Below, one piece after another: positions 10,635 to 22,340 of a stretch of 64,000 nucleotides of DNA. The DNA is taken from contig MBPM02000025.1 in the NCBI GenBank assembly GCA_001695595.3, forward strand, positions 620,001-684,000. Reading direction: 5' to 3'. The notes beneath the pieces are model-generated. The model was given only the letters and a program-made list of their open reading frames with translations, ran no database searches and was not told the DNA's origin. Numbering within the stretch: position 1 is the first letter of the stretch; each line of letters opens with the position of its first letter. This stretch comes from Plasmopara viticola (taxonomy: Eukaryota > Oomycota > Peronosporomycetes > Peronosporales > Peronosporaceae). A program made the position numbers and the translations under genes.

Positions 10635-11861
10635 TCAACTAACACTGTCGACCATCTCACTTCGATTCTTGTTGTGTTTCCGACGTCGACGCTTCAGTTG
10701 GCTCTTCGACAGCTTTATTTCACCGTCAACTCCAATCTCATCTTTTGTTTTGCCAGGGGTGTCTTTAATGCGCTTACGCTGGAACGAACTGGGCAACGGG
10801 ATGTCGTCCTCGCCAACGATCTCGCGTTTCCGCTTTCCGATACGCACGAGCTCGACCTCAAAGAAAAGCGTTGCATTAGGCGGGATCTTGTCACCCTTGC
10901 CGTTTTCGCCATACCCCAGTTCAGGTGAAATTGTCAAGAATCGGATACCTCCAGGCCGCATTGTACCCAGACCTTCTTCCCATCCAGCAATGACCGAGCC
11001 TGTGCCATACTTTGTACTTAGCATCCCTTTGCTAAACACGAGACCATCCTGTCCAAGTCGTCCACGGTACTTGACCGTCAACATCTCTCCTATCGATGGT
11101 AGCTTTCCTTGACCAATGCGTTGATCTTGAAGCACCAGGCCACTTTTGGTCGTGACTTCACTACCCACGTTCTCCTCATAAGCCGATGCCAGCACTTCCC
11201 GATTCTGCATTTCTAGCGCTTGCTCTCTTGTCTGCTGCTCTGACTTTTCCATCGCTTCTTGTTTCTTCTGCTGTGAAAATTTCTTTTCTTTATTGCGCTT
11301 CTCCTTCCTCGCCACAGCCTTCGTCAACTCCGTCTCAGTCTCTTGTGTCTGCCCCTGCGTCTTCTTCCTTTCCTGCCTCTTCTTTCTCACTTCCTCCCTT
11401 CGCTCAAGCTCCTGCTCTTCCTTAAGTCTTTGCTCTTCCTCATGGCGTTGTTTAGCCTCTTCAGCCTCCTTCAGCGCTTTCTCGGCTGCCTGCGTGGCTG
11501 TCAGTCCCTGTTTCTTGAGTTTCGACTTGCGCTTCTTTAGCTGCGCGCGACTAAGACCGAGTACAGGCTCCTCCTGCACGTGCTCATGTGCGATCGCACC
11601 CTCCTCCATGTGATCTTTAGCACACAATTGAAAAAACAAATTGCTCTCATTCGTTGAATGCCACGGATGGTCCACACCCCAAGTTTTGTCAGCGCGGCCG
11701 TAGCCGCCGACGCTCACGCGCATGTCCGCAGCAAATCGACCCGTTCGTGCCCCTCCTAGAGACCGCACCCCTTTATTGGCTACAATTGATGGGTCACTGG
11801 CCACGATAATCTCCTCAGCTTCGTTGCCACGCCGCTTATCGCGACGGCGCATGAGTACCAT
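10635..11861 (-). CDS. FKBP-type peptidyl-prolyl isomerase with charged coiled-coil region
   Basis: A 408-aa intronless protein. The C-terminal FKBP domain (about 240-340) shows VKYRGRLGQDGLVF, VIAGWEEGLGTMRPGG, ELGYGENGKGDKIPPNATLFFEVEL, which is a near-complete PPIase core. The middle (about 105-235) is very rich in K, E, R and Q and is predicted coiled coil. The last about 60 residues are basic (KSQLKRRRRKHNKNR) and look like a nuclear/nucleolar signal. The first about 100 residues match nothing I know. Most FKBPs of this layout are nucleolar and have an N-terminal nucleoplasmin-like part, which I cannot see here; a separate nucleoplasmin-fold protein is encoded at 34.5-35.6 kb. The start is ATG 11861; ATG 11852 is also possible. 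Confidence 0.9.
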   Translation of the reverse strand: MVLMRRRDKRRGNEAEEIIVASDPSIVANKGVRSLGGARTGRFAADMRVSVGGYGRADKTWGVDHPWHSTNESNLFFQLCAKDHMEEGAIAHEHVQEEPVLGLSRAQLKKRKSKLKKQGLTATQAAEKALKEAEEAKQRHEEEQRLKEEQELERREEVRKKRQERKKTQGQTQETETELTKAVARKEKRNKEKKFSQQKKQEAMEKSEQQTREQALEMQNREVLASAYEENVGSEVTTKSGLVLQDQRIGQGKLPSIGEMLTVKYRGRLGQDGLVFSKGMLSTKYGTGSVIAGWEEGLGTMRPGGIRFLTISPELGYGENGKGDKIPPNATLFFEVELVRIGKRKREIVGEDDIPLPSSFQRKRIKDTPGKTKDEIGVDGEIKLSKSQLKRRRRKHNKNRSEMVDSVS

Positions 11862-13293
11862 GACTGGTTAGGAGTACCGTATGTGCTATGTCGATGACCA
11901 AAATATGAGACGGTTTCGAATTATTACAGAAGACAACTTTAGTTATATTTATAATTACAATCCCCCACCAACCATACTAATTGCCGCATTTACATTGTAT
12001 TTCGCCAGATACGGCCTCAAGTACATTGCACATACCTCTTCTTTTCTTCTTCGGTAGCTAAATTGCCAACTTTCCAGCTTAACTAACCCTCCACCAGTTT
12101 GCGCTGCCTTCTGATGCGCCTGTTTACCTCTTCTACGGCGGGATCACAAAGGGAGATAGAAAGGAAGCAATCTTCGGTGAAAAGCTTGTGTGAGGCAATC
12201 TAAAAGGTAGCCTATGTAATATTTCATTTCTATCCTTCGGTCTTCTTGAATAGTCCCGCAATTCTAAACGGTATAAATTCCGATAGAGCGCCTGCCTTTT
12301 CAACAGTTAAACTCGGCTTTATCAGCTAAAGCACTCAAAAGGAAAGTATACGTGCCATCTTTCGCATTTATGATTTAAATGTCTATCGATGATCAAACAG
12401 GCAGGCTACTAATTGGCCGACTTGTTTCCTGATGACCAAGCCAGTTCATTAGTTAAGTGACTACGACCCCCAAGGATGCCTTTCGATCTCTGCGTCCAAG
12501 GCTGCATCTACACTAACGAACTGCTTGTGCCAAAGGCTACGCAAAGGGCGAGTAAAATTTATGCTTTCGCCCAATAAACTACACACTGAAAGAGCGCTCT
12601 ACTCCTAAAGAAAGTACAGCACCCCGGAGTTGTTCTAAATTATGTCCAAGGGTTCCGTACGTGAACCAATGCCTAGTAAGTACAAAATTTCAAGATTTAA
12701 ATATCATTTTTAAAACTCCTGCTTTCAAATCAATTGCCTTTCCTCGCAACGTCACTCCCACTAGCACTCTTGTCTCGTGATGTGCCAAGCTTAGACATGA
12801 CCTTTCCAAATGCTCCGCTCGCACTCGGGTAGCAAAATCAGCATCTATCGATTTGTCGAAGCTTGAGATTAGTAAAAGTTGAGCTGCGCTAGTATTTGAC
12901 TACCCTGGTAGCTTTACGCGCTCTGAGGCTTATGCTGTGATCCGACTTTTCGACGTTTCCTCAAATCGGGCAAATTTTCTACAAAGTGCACGCAGCAAAT
13001 TCCAATTGTAACAGTTGTATTGTAGCGAGGTCAGATATAACCCTCTGCTCTTATTGGCATCCAAGTTTCCGAAACGAAAGTACGAAAGGCCAAACACAGA
13101 AAAAAAAGCCTGGCGAAAAATGGCTGATGATTGAAAGGCCACGGTCACGATGATGTGCGATGAGCGGATGCTTTTTCATCTAGATAAATTATCTAGTCGC
13201 GCTTAATTTAGTGTTCTTTTATTCAGTCATAATGAAGTCAAGGCATTTCACTTTAAGTAGAAACCACTTTTCAACGCCTCCGGGTAAGATAAA
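11862..13293. other. Intergenic stretch, no supported gene
   Basis: About 1.4 kb between the FKBP gene (transcribed leftward) and the five-Kazal gene (transcribed rightward). ORFs are short and without motifs. It probably carries both promoters. Confidence 0.5.
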
Positions 13294-13332
13294 CAGCTGG
13301 AGGTGATTTAAGGATCCATTCACCACCAGCTG
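13294..13332. promoter_or_regulatory. Inverted repeat upstream of five-Kazal gene
   Basis: The arms CAGCTGGAGGTGA (13294-13306) and TCACCACCAGCTG (13320-13332) are complementary with one mismatch around a 13-bp spacer. It lies about 40 bp upstream of the Inr-like element. It could be a binding site for a dimeric regulator or a chance hairpin. Confidence 0.35.
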
Positions 13333-13371
13333 GTATAACGAGAAAGAGGACGAAAGCACCACGCAACGAAA

Positions 13372-13387
13372 TCACTTTGCAACTTGC
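13372..13387 (+). promoter_or_regulatory. Inr-like core promoter of five-Kazal gene
   Basis: TCACTTTGCAACTTGC fits the oomycete initiator (TCAYTYYNCAWTTT) at 13 of the first 14 positions and lies 54 bp before the ATG at 13426. Confidence 0.52.
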
Positions 13388-13425
13388 ACTCAGCTATTAA
13401 AATCTGTCTTACTTGTTATTTCAAG

Positions 13426-14403
13426 ATGAAGCTCTCTCTCTTTCTTCTATTCGAAGCCATCGCAAGCACGAGCACAAACGCCGGCGACGCATCCAACTGC
13501 CAATTCTTGTGTAGCGACAAGAACGAGCCTGTGTGCGGATCCAACGGCGACACGTACCCAAACGAGTGTCTTTTGACCCTCGCAGACTGCGAAAGCTCCG
13601 AGCAGATCACCAAAGTGCACGATGGAGTGTGCGAAAGTGCGACGACACCACTACCTACGAACAATTCTTCTGCCTGTCCCGACGTGTGCCCCGCAATTTA
13701 CAATCCCGTTTGCGCGTCTAACGGTTTGACCTACTCGAACGCCTGTTTTCTTGGTATTGCGAGCTGTCAGATGGGCGGTGGCATTACTCAAGTGTCCGAC
13801 GGACCATGTCCTGAGGCCGATTCTGAAGCTTCCGATTGCTCAGAAGTGTGCACCAAGGAGTATCGACCAGTCTGTGGTACAGATAATGTCACGTACGGTA
13901 ATCCTTGCCTTTTGAATTACGTGCGCTGCAAAGACCCGAGTATTTCTCAGGCGTACGAAGGGGAATGCAGTGCGTATGATGGCGAGAATGGCGAGGAGAG
14001 TCAAGTTTTGACCGACACTGGTGATAGTACTGGGTGCCCTGACGTCTGTACTCTAATACTTGACCCGGTGTGCGGTTCCGACGGAATCACATACTCTAAC
14101 TCGTGCTTTTTGGCCATTGCCAATTGCAAGGACCCGACAATTACTCAAGTCCACGACGGCGCCTGCACTGCCGGTGAAGGGTATGAGTCTGGCAACACGC
14201 CAGGCCACGAGTCTAGCCTCGATCCGGTACAGCCGATATGTCCGGATGCGTGTATTGCCATCTATGACCCAGTTTGCGGTTCTGACGGGGTCACGTATGG
14301 CAACGAGTGTACTTTTAACGTCACGAGCTGCAAATACCCAGATCGTAACCTTACAAAAGTCTCTAACGGAGCTTGCTCGCCTTTGGAGTGCAAAACAACG
14401 TAA
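13426..14403 (+). CDS. Secreted five-domain Kazal-like serine protease inhibitor (EPI family)
   Basis: A 325-aa intronless protein. A signal peptide (MKLSLFLLFEAIASTSTNA) is followed by five Kazal domains: about 24-69, 84-128, 138-181, 204-247 and 272-317. Each has six cysteines and the PVC(G/A)S(D/N)G...TY core. The predicted P1 residues, the second after Cys2, are Asp31, Ala90, Lys144, Leu210 and Ala278, so the domains probably inhibit proteases of different specificity. Linkers are S/T/E/G-rich. By family it should act outside the cell against host apoplastic proteases, as shown for Phytophthora EPI1 and EPI10; that role is inferred. The frame is open upstream to a TTG at 13384, but the first ATG giving a signal peptide is 13426. 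A smaller relative lies 6 kb upstream on the same strand. Confidence 0.93.
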   Translation: MKLSLFLLFEAIASTSTNAGDASNCQFLCSDKNEPVCGSNGDTYPNECLLTLADCESSEQITKVHDGVCESATTPLPTNNSSACPDVCPAIYNPVCASNGLTYSNACFLGIASCQMGGGITQVSDGPCPEADSEASDCSEVCTKEYRPVCGTDNVTYGNPCLLNYVRCKDPSISQAYEGECSAYDGENGEESQVLTDTGDSTGCPDVCTLILDPVCGSDGITYSNSCFLAIANCKDPTITQVHDGACTAGEGYESGNTPGHESSLDPVQPICPDACIAIYDPVCGSDGVTYGNECTFNVTSCKYPDRNLTKVSNGACSPLECKTT

Positions 14404-17400
14404 CTTTTATGTGGTCGATTACTCTTGAATAATGAAACTCTGTATTGCTTTCGATAAATTATCTTTGCATTCCTTAAAATGACTCGAGTAGAAGTCGTTC
14501 ATTTGCACGACTCTAAAACGGCGGCCTTTGGCAACCACAATTTACGATTGTGCCCATAAACTTGTTTTTGTGTCATTTTATGCTTCGCATGCTTGATTAA
14601 GGTTTTCTTTTGTCACTTTTTTAATTTCCTCGATCGATCGACTATTCTCTTAAAGACAACAGCCACGTTGTTTATACCCAAAGAAAGCGCACTTTCCTCA
14701 AGGCACAACAAGTTTAAAGTATCAACATCTCATTAGCTCGAGCGGCAGCTGAACCCTATATGTCAGCGGCAAAACCTACAGCCACTCGCACTCGTTAGAA
14801 AATATTCCCACATTGATGTTTAATGTAAATACTGCCTGTATATTTGCAGGCAGTTCTGTACTACACTACAAAACACGTTTATGTAAAGTGCATGCCGGCA
14901 TTAAAAAGACGTCATCTTCTTCAGGCAAAGTTACCCACATGAGCTTGCTTTTCGCTTCATTACTTCATTTTTATGATGATGTCTCCCTGATTTGAAAAAC
15001 TGCAACGCAATTAATACAAAAATCGTGCGAAAAGGCGCGTCTCCCCTCTTTGTCTTGATATGTTGACCTTGATTTAGATCTTACTCTAAGAAATAATGTT
15101 TCGCGATGCATTTAGATCTTGTCGTTCAAGCAGTCTTGTTTTTCTATTGCGAAACATTTGTCCTCGGACTAATTGTCGATGTGGAGAACCTCCATACAAC
15201 AGTCGCGGTACCTCTAGATACGTTCTGCAAATAATGAGTCCGGTGCGACCATTATCTTACAACAAGTGCTTCTTTATTAGGTACGCTTTGGTTGTTGATT
15301 TGCTGAGCTTGGCTTGCGTGCCTGTAAGGAGCTCGAAGTATTTGCGCTCATAATGATTACAGGGTATAACGGAGAACCAGCTGAGCTCCGAGACAGAGGT
15401 CAATAATTTAGGATAAAAATCGAGCTGCTTTATTGATTGCAACATACCCTGCTTCGTTGCGTCTGTGTATTAATGTTATTTCTTAGATCGGCATGAGACC
15501 ACGCTACCGCCTACAAATGTGACGAACCCACTAACACTACTTGTGACGAACCCACTAACACTCTTCCGATGATCAGGATTATAAGTTTTTTGTGTCAAGT
15601 ATACTGGACATTGATTTTGGTCAACGTGTTTATCACCAAACTGTGGCTACGTATACCAGCCGTGTCGCGTAACAAACGCCAAGCCATTGATAATTGAAGT
15701 TTTGCTTTAATGTCGTACAAAATACGTAATTTAAGCATTGACTCGATACATCGGCGCGCTATCAAGGTCTCAATTGGAGAGCGACTTGTATAGGTCTAAG
15801 TGAGCACGCGGAAGCCTCTAAGCGCCAAAGCAACTATGCAATATTTTATGTGATTTTGCTGCAGCCTTTACCGTATGTACTGCCACTGGCAGAGAATGGC
15901 TTGGCGCTGTTTGGAGGTTATCAGAATCTCAACTTATAGTATGTGCTGAGCATATCGTAGAAACTTTCAGTGTACTTTGAGACACGTTGTTGCGCAGCCT
16001 TGGCACACAGAATACTGGAGCTCAACATTTATTTTTTCTACTTTGGCGCGAAAATTATCGATTTGCTCATGTCCGCTTCAAACTTATGACTCAAAGACAA
16101 CAAGAAGAAGGTTAAAACCTTTTCCTATCAGCGAACATGTGGTGGAGTGGCTCTCGCAGAGCTAGCGAGGTCTTGATTGCACACTGCCCTACACACTCTC
16201 CGTCGACAAGCACCCTTTTTGGAGGGACGAAAGGCAGGTGATTTGCACCATGTGAAATTCTGTGAGCAACTTAGACTATTAGTTTGGCTACTGAATAACC
16301 TTCACAGGACCTGTCACATCATCAGGCCGAGCCTTAACCCCCATGGCCTTTAGTCTTGGTACAAAAAACGGTGGTTGTGCGAACATAATCTCTTCTTCAC
16401 TAGAATTGCGTAGTCTGAAGGCATCTCATATTAATTACTTATACCGTCCCAATGATAGCTACAATGCCTAGATAGATCGCGGCTTATATGTTGTAGTCGT
16501 AGACCATGGCGGATCTCATGCGTGACAAAGTGCTACAAAGTCGAGTAGATTAGTGTCGCCAATTCGGTCGTTCTTTACAGATGTGCATTTGTACAACTTA
16601 AAGTATTTGGGATAGGTTGGCTCGCTGGCCTAGCTTTCATAATTCACCAAATGTGATTTTCACGATTATACACTAGATGCATCTTTGCCGAACGGATCCT
16701 GTGTGTGTTCGCCTCGAATGCGAAGGCAATGATAAGGGCTTGATCCGATAAGGCTAAAGTAAAAAGTTGTGTACGAAACGTCGTAGCAAGGAGTCTCAAT
16801 TGTTTATTCGACGTGAAGGCACGGAACTTTGGCGCTCCATCAATTTGAAGAAACTATAGACGTTTTTTTAGCTAAGATTTGAAGTGGTCAGATCGGTAGC
16901 TTTATGACTATAAGTGAGAGTGGAAGCTATTAATAGATATTTTGGCGTCAGGACTGGATCGTCAAAGTACAGTCATTTTGATCAGTGGTCGATAGATTAG
17001 TGCGAACACTGATAGATGCTTTGCCTTTAGCCTTGACCAGCCTATCATGTAATTACGCACCAGCATTTCAAGTGAACGATTATTGGCCTAATTCTTTAGC
17101 TGACGGCATTGGTCAGGCCGCATCAAAGCCTGAGGGTAGCGATAGGAAACAACATCCCTAATGGAAACTTACCAGCAACATCGCGTATTCAACAATTCTG
17201 TTCTCCGCTACCAAAACAAAGAGCAAGCCATCTCTGCCGAAAGGCTTATTCCGCAATCGGAGTCTAACCACCAGCTCAAAGAGACGATCGCAAAGTACCT
17301 TTTGCTCCCGCAGCATTTAAAATAGCTAAAGAGTGCAGCTGGCGTTGTCCTTTGATCTTCTCATTCTGAGAAGCTTATCATTTGAATTAAAAAGATAGGG

Positions 17401-20400
17401 TCGAAATCACTCATCGAGAAACGTGAGCCACCATGTAGTACATCAACACTGGCCATTGGAGAAAAAATACTATTTTGATCCGACCTCGTCTTTCCAGTTG
17501 ATTGACTTGGTCATTTTAGGCACCAGTATGACCACGCATGACGAGTCATGGATCAAATCCATACAAATAAGGTCTTGACCCCTTTTCACTACCGAAGCTT
17601 GTATTTTTTTACCGAAACTGGTACGACTTCAGCCTGCAGATTGATTGCAAATCTAAATAAACTCTCGGTGGATGCCACGGACTTGCGGGAAAACTAATGA
17701 AGATGGAGAAAAATCGAGATGCTCTTCAATCCAAGCTTTTTGCACTTTGGAATCATTAGGACACGATTGCTAAATTTTTCACTAAAAATGGCCCGGTTGT
17801 CCAGCGGTCAAGTGAAAAATGTTTTCTGAGGCTACTTCAATTTTCCGATACTCTTACGCTTTTTTGTTCGATACCGGATCCAACAACCTTACCAAAATCG
17901 TAAAACTTCTCAGCAATTACTTTCTGTTGTGTTGTCTAGCGAAGTAAAGTTTGGTGACAACAGTTGCGGATCGAAATTTATGCTTTTCAGACTCTATATA
18001 AGAAGTGGGTTCGAGGTGCTTGATACAAGGCGGCAGCCTACAGCAGACTGTCATTTGCAGATCGGTGGTGTCATCGATCGCGGAATTGCGATGTCAAAGA
18101 CGGTTTACCAAGTATATGTGTGGAAACATCAAGCCGATGGAGCAACGGATTCTCATTCATCCAAAACGCGTAGAGCAATCCTGTTCTTCGCATTCCACTT
18201 ATGCGCCAAAGTGTGTGTAGCTCTAAACTTGATGAAAGGGGAAAGCCGTGCATTTTACTGGGATCAACCCTCCCACAATGCGAACGCAAGTCAAAGACTT
18301 TGGTCGAATAGACTTGAGACATGTATGAGACAAAATGACCAAAAGCTAAGACACGCAGAATAAGAAATGAATCAAAGAAATTAACTGCGATGAAATCTAA
18401 AGACTTAATATTACTCAAACCTCAATCTACAAACGCAGCTTTTGCTGTCCTTCGGCTTATCTGCTTTTGCGCTTATTTAAATTGATTGAAGTCATAGCCA
18501 TACAGTCTTGGCGTGCAAGCGCAACCTACCTAGATGATTGCGAGCTACCCAGTGTTCTTTGTGGGCTAAATTGGAGTATTCGATAATTTGGTCCGGGTAA
18601 TTGAAATTGTTGGCACCGATGAGTGCCTGGTGTGTACAAAAACATGTGGCCTAAAATCAAATTTTATATCATCGTGACCTTACGAAGACTCTGTGCATGC
18701 TCTAAGGACCGTACCAATTTTTGTATCTAAATTGTCATATTCAGAATCTGGAGGGCTAATTTGGTTTGCCTTCGATCTGGAGATACTCGTCAGCATCCTT
18801 TCCCTGCGAATCAAATAGTGAGCTTGATTTGGTACCAAACTTACTCTTAGGTGTGTTGACGTAGCTTCTTTCTCGATGCCGACGAACACGTGGGGCCGCT
18901 TGAAGAGATATTGAGACCTTTAAGAAAATGGGAGCTCAGCTGCTCTCTAGAGTGTTGCTACTGAGCTCAATCATGCATGATAGACGAGTACGATCGCCAA
19001 TACAGCAGCAGTTGGTGTTCACACCTCAGCTAAAAGCTTAAGAGATAGCTCACAAGGTTGGGCGCTTTGTAAAATGGGTTTTATCTAGGGTTCTCCATCA
19101 ACAAAAGCAATTTAGACGCAATTTGCGCACCTTGCGCTAAGATGTGTAGGACATTATACTTAATTTGACTGAAAGGGGTCCGACCTCTTACTTAGTACTT
19201 TGAAGACCAGGGGTACCCCAGAAAAGCCACAACTTGACCGCCAGCACTGATCCCTTTTCGATGTCATTGTGTCTAGATAGGCCATAATATCAGATACTGT
19301 ATGTATGCAAATCCTTGTTGTTTATTCTTCAGTTATACTAGTGCCAATTTCACAATCTTGCTCGGGTATCAAACAAACGCTAGTAAAGACGTGTTGCCGT
19401 TATCCCCCGGCGAGCAAAAGGCAGAATTGAGCTTTTAGTAATTTGCTAGTACAAACAGGCTTTGTAAACATCTATAGTGTAGGTCGTGGGCTTAATCCTT
19501 TGGCAGGTTACCAGGTTCTCATATGCTTAGCCACCCACTTGTATGGCTGGGACCACCAATATGCTCTGTAAATTAAAAAAAAGCTTTGGTCGACTTTAAT
19601 GACCACCAATTTGCCTGATGAGTCTTAAGAAATCAAGCGTGTTTTACATCTTTGTCGCTAGGAGCAATGGCTCGGCCTCGGCTTGCTAGATTTGTCTTAC
19701 GGTAAATTAACTCATCTGATCGCTCGAAAAAATGTGAATGTGAACGCTCTCGAGTTGTCCGCCATCAACTTCGTCAGCATTTTCTTCACAAGAATAGATG
19801 CTTTGAGCGCAAAAAAAAACGATATTTTACCTATTTAAGCTTCGAAGCAAGTACACCCTTATTATGAACGAAGAATGTTAGGGTGTCGCAAAAACCTGTA
19901 CTAGTTTGACAAAGCCAGAACTTATTCATTTGCAGGCTATTCTTGCTGCCATCGAAGTAATTTGGCGTTCTCTCTCGGGACTAGATCAGACAAAAAACGA
20001 CTTTGCGAAAGCCACATGGTGAGCATTGTGCTTCTGTAAGCAGCTGACCAAGTCTAGTCTTTTACTTATTCTTTAAGAATGTGGCTTATGACCTGCCCAA
20101 GCAGCGCTTTTTTCGCAAAGTTTGCGCAAACTCCATGTCTGCTTTAAAGGCTTGGCGAAGACTTTAATGGTTCTGCCACAAAGATACATTTATCGATGCT
20201 TGCGTAGAAATTATTGCCTTTATGAGTTTAATTAACTGGCCCAGGGACCTTGGTTTGCCTTCAAACCCAGCTAATCTTCTTCAAAATGAATATAGAACAA
20301 TATTCATTAGGTAATGCTGTGTTTGGGCAAGAGGAGTCAAATTTTAAATGCTACGGCTAGAAAATATTTTATAGTAACTTCCAGTAAGTTTGTGACCGGC

Positions 20401-21689
20401 CGATTAGATAAAAACATATTTCTGATTGCTTTTGTGGCATCACTTATCGCTCGCTTTGGATTTAAATGCCTTTAACCGCCGTGGGGATCTACCTTATCCC
20501 CACATCGGGATGTGCTGATAGCCGTCTACCAAATCCAATTACTATGCAGCGATGATACGGACATACCGCAACGCAGCTCGTCCTTCTTCGTCTTATGAGC
20601 TCAACAACACCAAGAAAATTAAAGCCATCTTGGCTTTGCCTACATCATAATTCTTTAAAAAGTGAGGCAATGGTTGTGATTAGCCAGCTATATGCGAAAA
20701 AGGGTAGTGCTGGCCATTTGGAACTTTCAAAACCTCTGGTCGATTTTCAGGAAAAGGCATCAAGTGCTGCTGGGAAAGCTAGCACAATAGAAATTACTAA
20801 ACAATAAAAAATTGCGAGCTTTTTTGCGTTTTTAAGCCCAATTAGCGTCGTATGCGACGATTCCTGTTGCGCCATCGGTTGTGCGTTAATACATCTCTAG
20901 TCATTTCGAACTATTTCAAGCAGTTTACAGTGATCATTAAAACAAGCTACGTTGTTCAAAACACCGAGTTGTTTGTCATGCAATACGCACAGGCAAAGTC
21001 CTGAGTGAATCTTTTGGATATTATCTAATGACAAGAAACTTTCACAATAAACCCCTTCTTTTCAAAACATGGCAATTAAGTTCTCACTCTATGCGAAATC
21101 TGTCGTTTGCTTGCCGACGGGCGCAGGTCAGATTATAAGTCTGCCTATTTCAGCAAGATTTGAAGCATTGTTGACGATCGGAATTTTCAGTCACATATAG
21201 CAAATGCCAAGTCACGGCCTTATGCGATTCATTATTGCAGATAAAGGGCTTGACTTCTCAAAAGTTATCGTACTTACATCGTTATAAGCAGTATTAGCTT
21301 TAAGATAAAGTGGATACAGAAGGCTGAACACGTGTCGTTACGGATTGCTCGTGGAGGCTCGTGATGCTCTAATCGAGCGTTATTCTAAAATCTTCTCTAT
21401 GACATTTTATTGGCGCTACATGTTTGAGTGGATAAACAATTCCGTAACATCTGCCAGGGGATCAAGAGCGCCACAACCACGACGACTCCTTGATAGAGAT
21501 CTGCCAGTATAGGTGAATTGTTTGAAATTTGATAAACATCGACTTTAAATTTGGTTTGATGACGATATTGGTTGTGATCTTTGTGTGCTGTTTGTGCATT
21601 TGGCATAGCAAGCAATTTGTAAGGCTGTCTATGAATACGATTTTTATTATTGGAGCCTTAAACACATGATGATGTCGAAAACAGGACCT
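14404..21689. other. Gene-poor stretch
   Basis: About 7.3 kb without a gene I can support. The longest ORF (127 codons from the ATG at 17980) has no motif, signal peptide or good context. The region holds an 8-bp-arm hairpin at about 14826-14849 (ACTGCCTG...CAGGCAGT), a tandem repeat at 15518 and probably undetectably old repeats. Confidence 0.5.
15518..15562. repeat. Two tandem 21-bp identical units
   Basis: A unit beginning TGTGACGAACCCACTAACAC occurs at 15518-15538 and again at 15542-15562 with no mismatch, period 24 bp. The TG start would fit the edge of an old LTR, but no partner LTR was recognised nearby. Confidence 0.7.
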
Positions 21690-22340
21690 GTGCCTTATTG
21701 CTGTCTTTCAGCAAATACTGTAAATGCTTATATCAAACCTGCTTCTGCCAAGGTGAAGGCCATAGGTTAGTTTTGCAAATATACCGCAAAACAGAAGCTG
21801 CTAGGCCACTGTCAGTTTGCTGAAGAAGGACACAGGATGGGTTCGGAGAAGCCAACATCAAGAGTGTTGGAAAGGGACAGAAAAAAAGTATATTGAGCTA
21901 AACAAGACCTTGCAGCATCCAGAACGACCGTACAGTGTTCTCTGTGATGCGTCAGATTTTGCCACCGGCTGGGCACTGCCACAAATGTAGACCCCGAGAT
22001 GCGAGATCGATTGTATTTAAGTGCTGCTCCTCGGCCGTAATTTAGGCAACATGGGTTCCCAAAACCAATTGTCTCAGGCCAATGCATTTGCTTTTTGTAT
22101 TTCTCTCAGAGGCCATTTGTAAGGGACTCGACCCAAGGATGGACATGTCCACAGCACACCATCCGCAGACTGGCGTTCCGACATAGCGCGTAAATCTCGT
22201 CGACACAGACGTGCTGTGCAATACATGCCGATACCATTGGGGTCAAATTTTCCACTGATGATTTTGCGATGAACAATGTCGCTTATGCCTTAAAATATTT
22301 CACTCTACCGCCATAGAGCCTAATGCAATAACTTACGCCA
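21690..22340 (+). mobile_element. Ty3/gypsy retrotransposon relic (RNase H and integrase pieces)
   Basis: At about 21922-21990 the plus strand reads RPYSVLCDASDFATGWALPQ, the start of the gypsy RNase H region (consensus tDAS..aiGavL.Q). At 22145-22171 it reads MSTAHHPQT, the integrase signature MSTAHHPQTDGQTERVN, which goes out of frame after QT. RVNL.D.DVL and, after another shift, TDDFAMNNVAYA follow, as in gypsy integrases. The two landmarks, normally well over 1 kb apart, are about 150 bp apart here, so a large internal deletion has occurred. No LTRs were seen. Confidence 0.7.

Noticed and set aside
13384..13425. N-terminal extension of the five-Kazal protein
   Set aside because: It starts at TTG, overlaps the Inr-like element and would hide the signal peptide.
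17929..18363. 144-codon ORF on the plus strand
   Set aside because: It begins with GTG; the first ATG is at 17980. No domain, signal peptide or repeat was seen and its content looks random.
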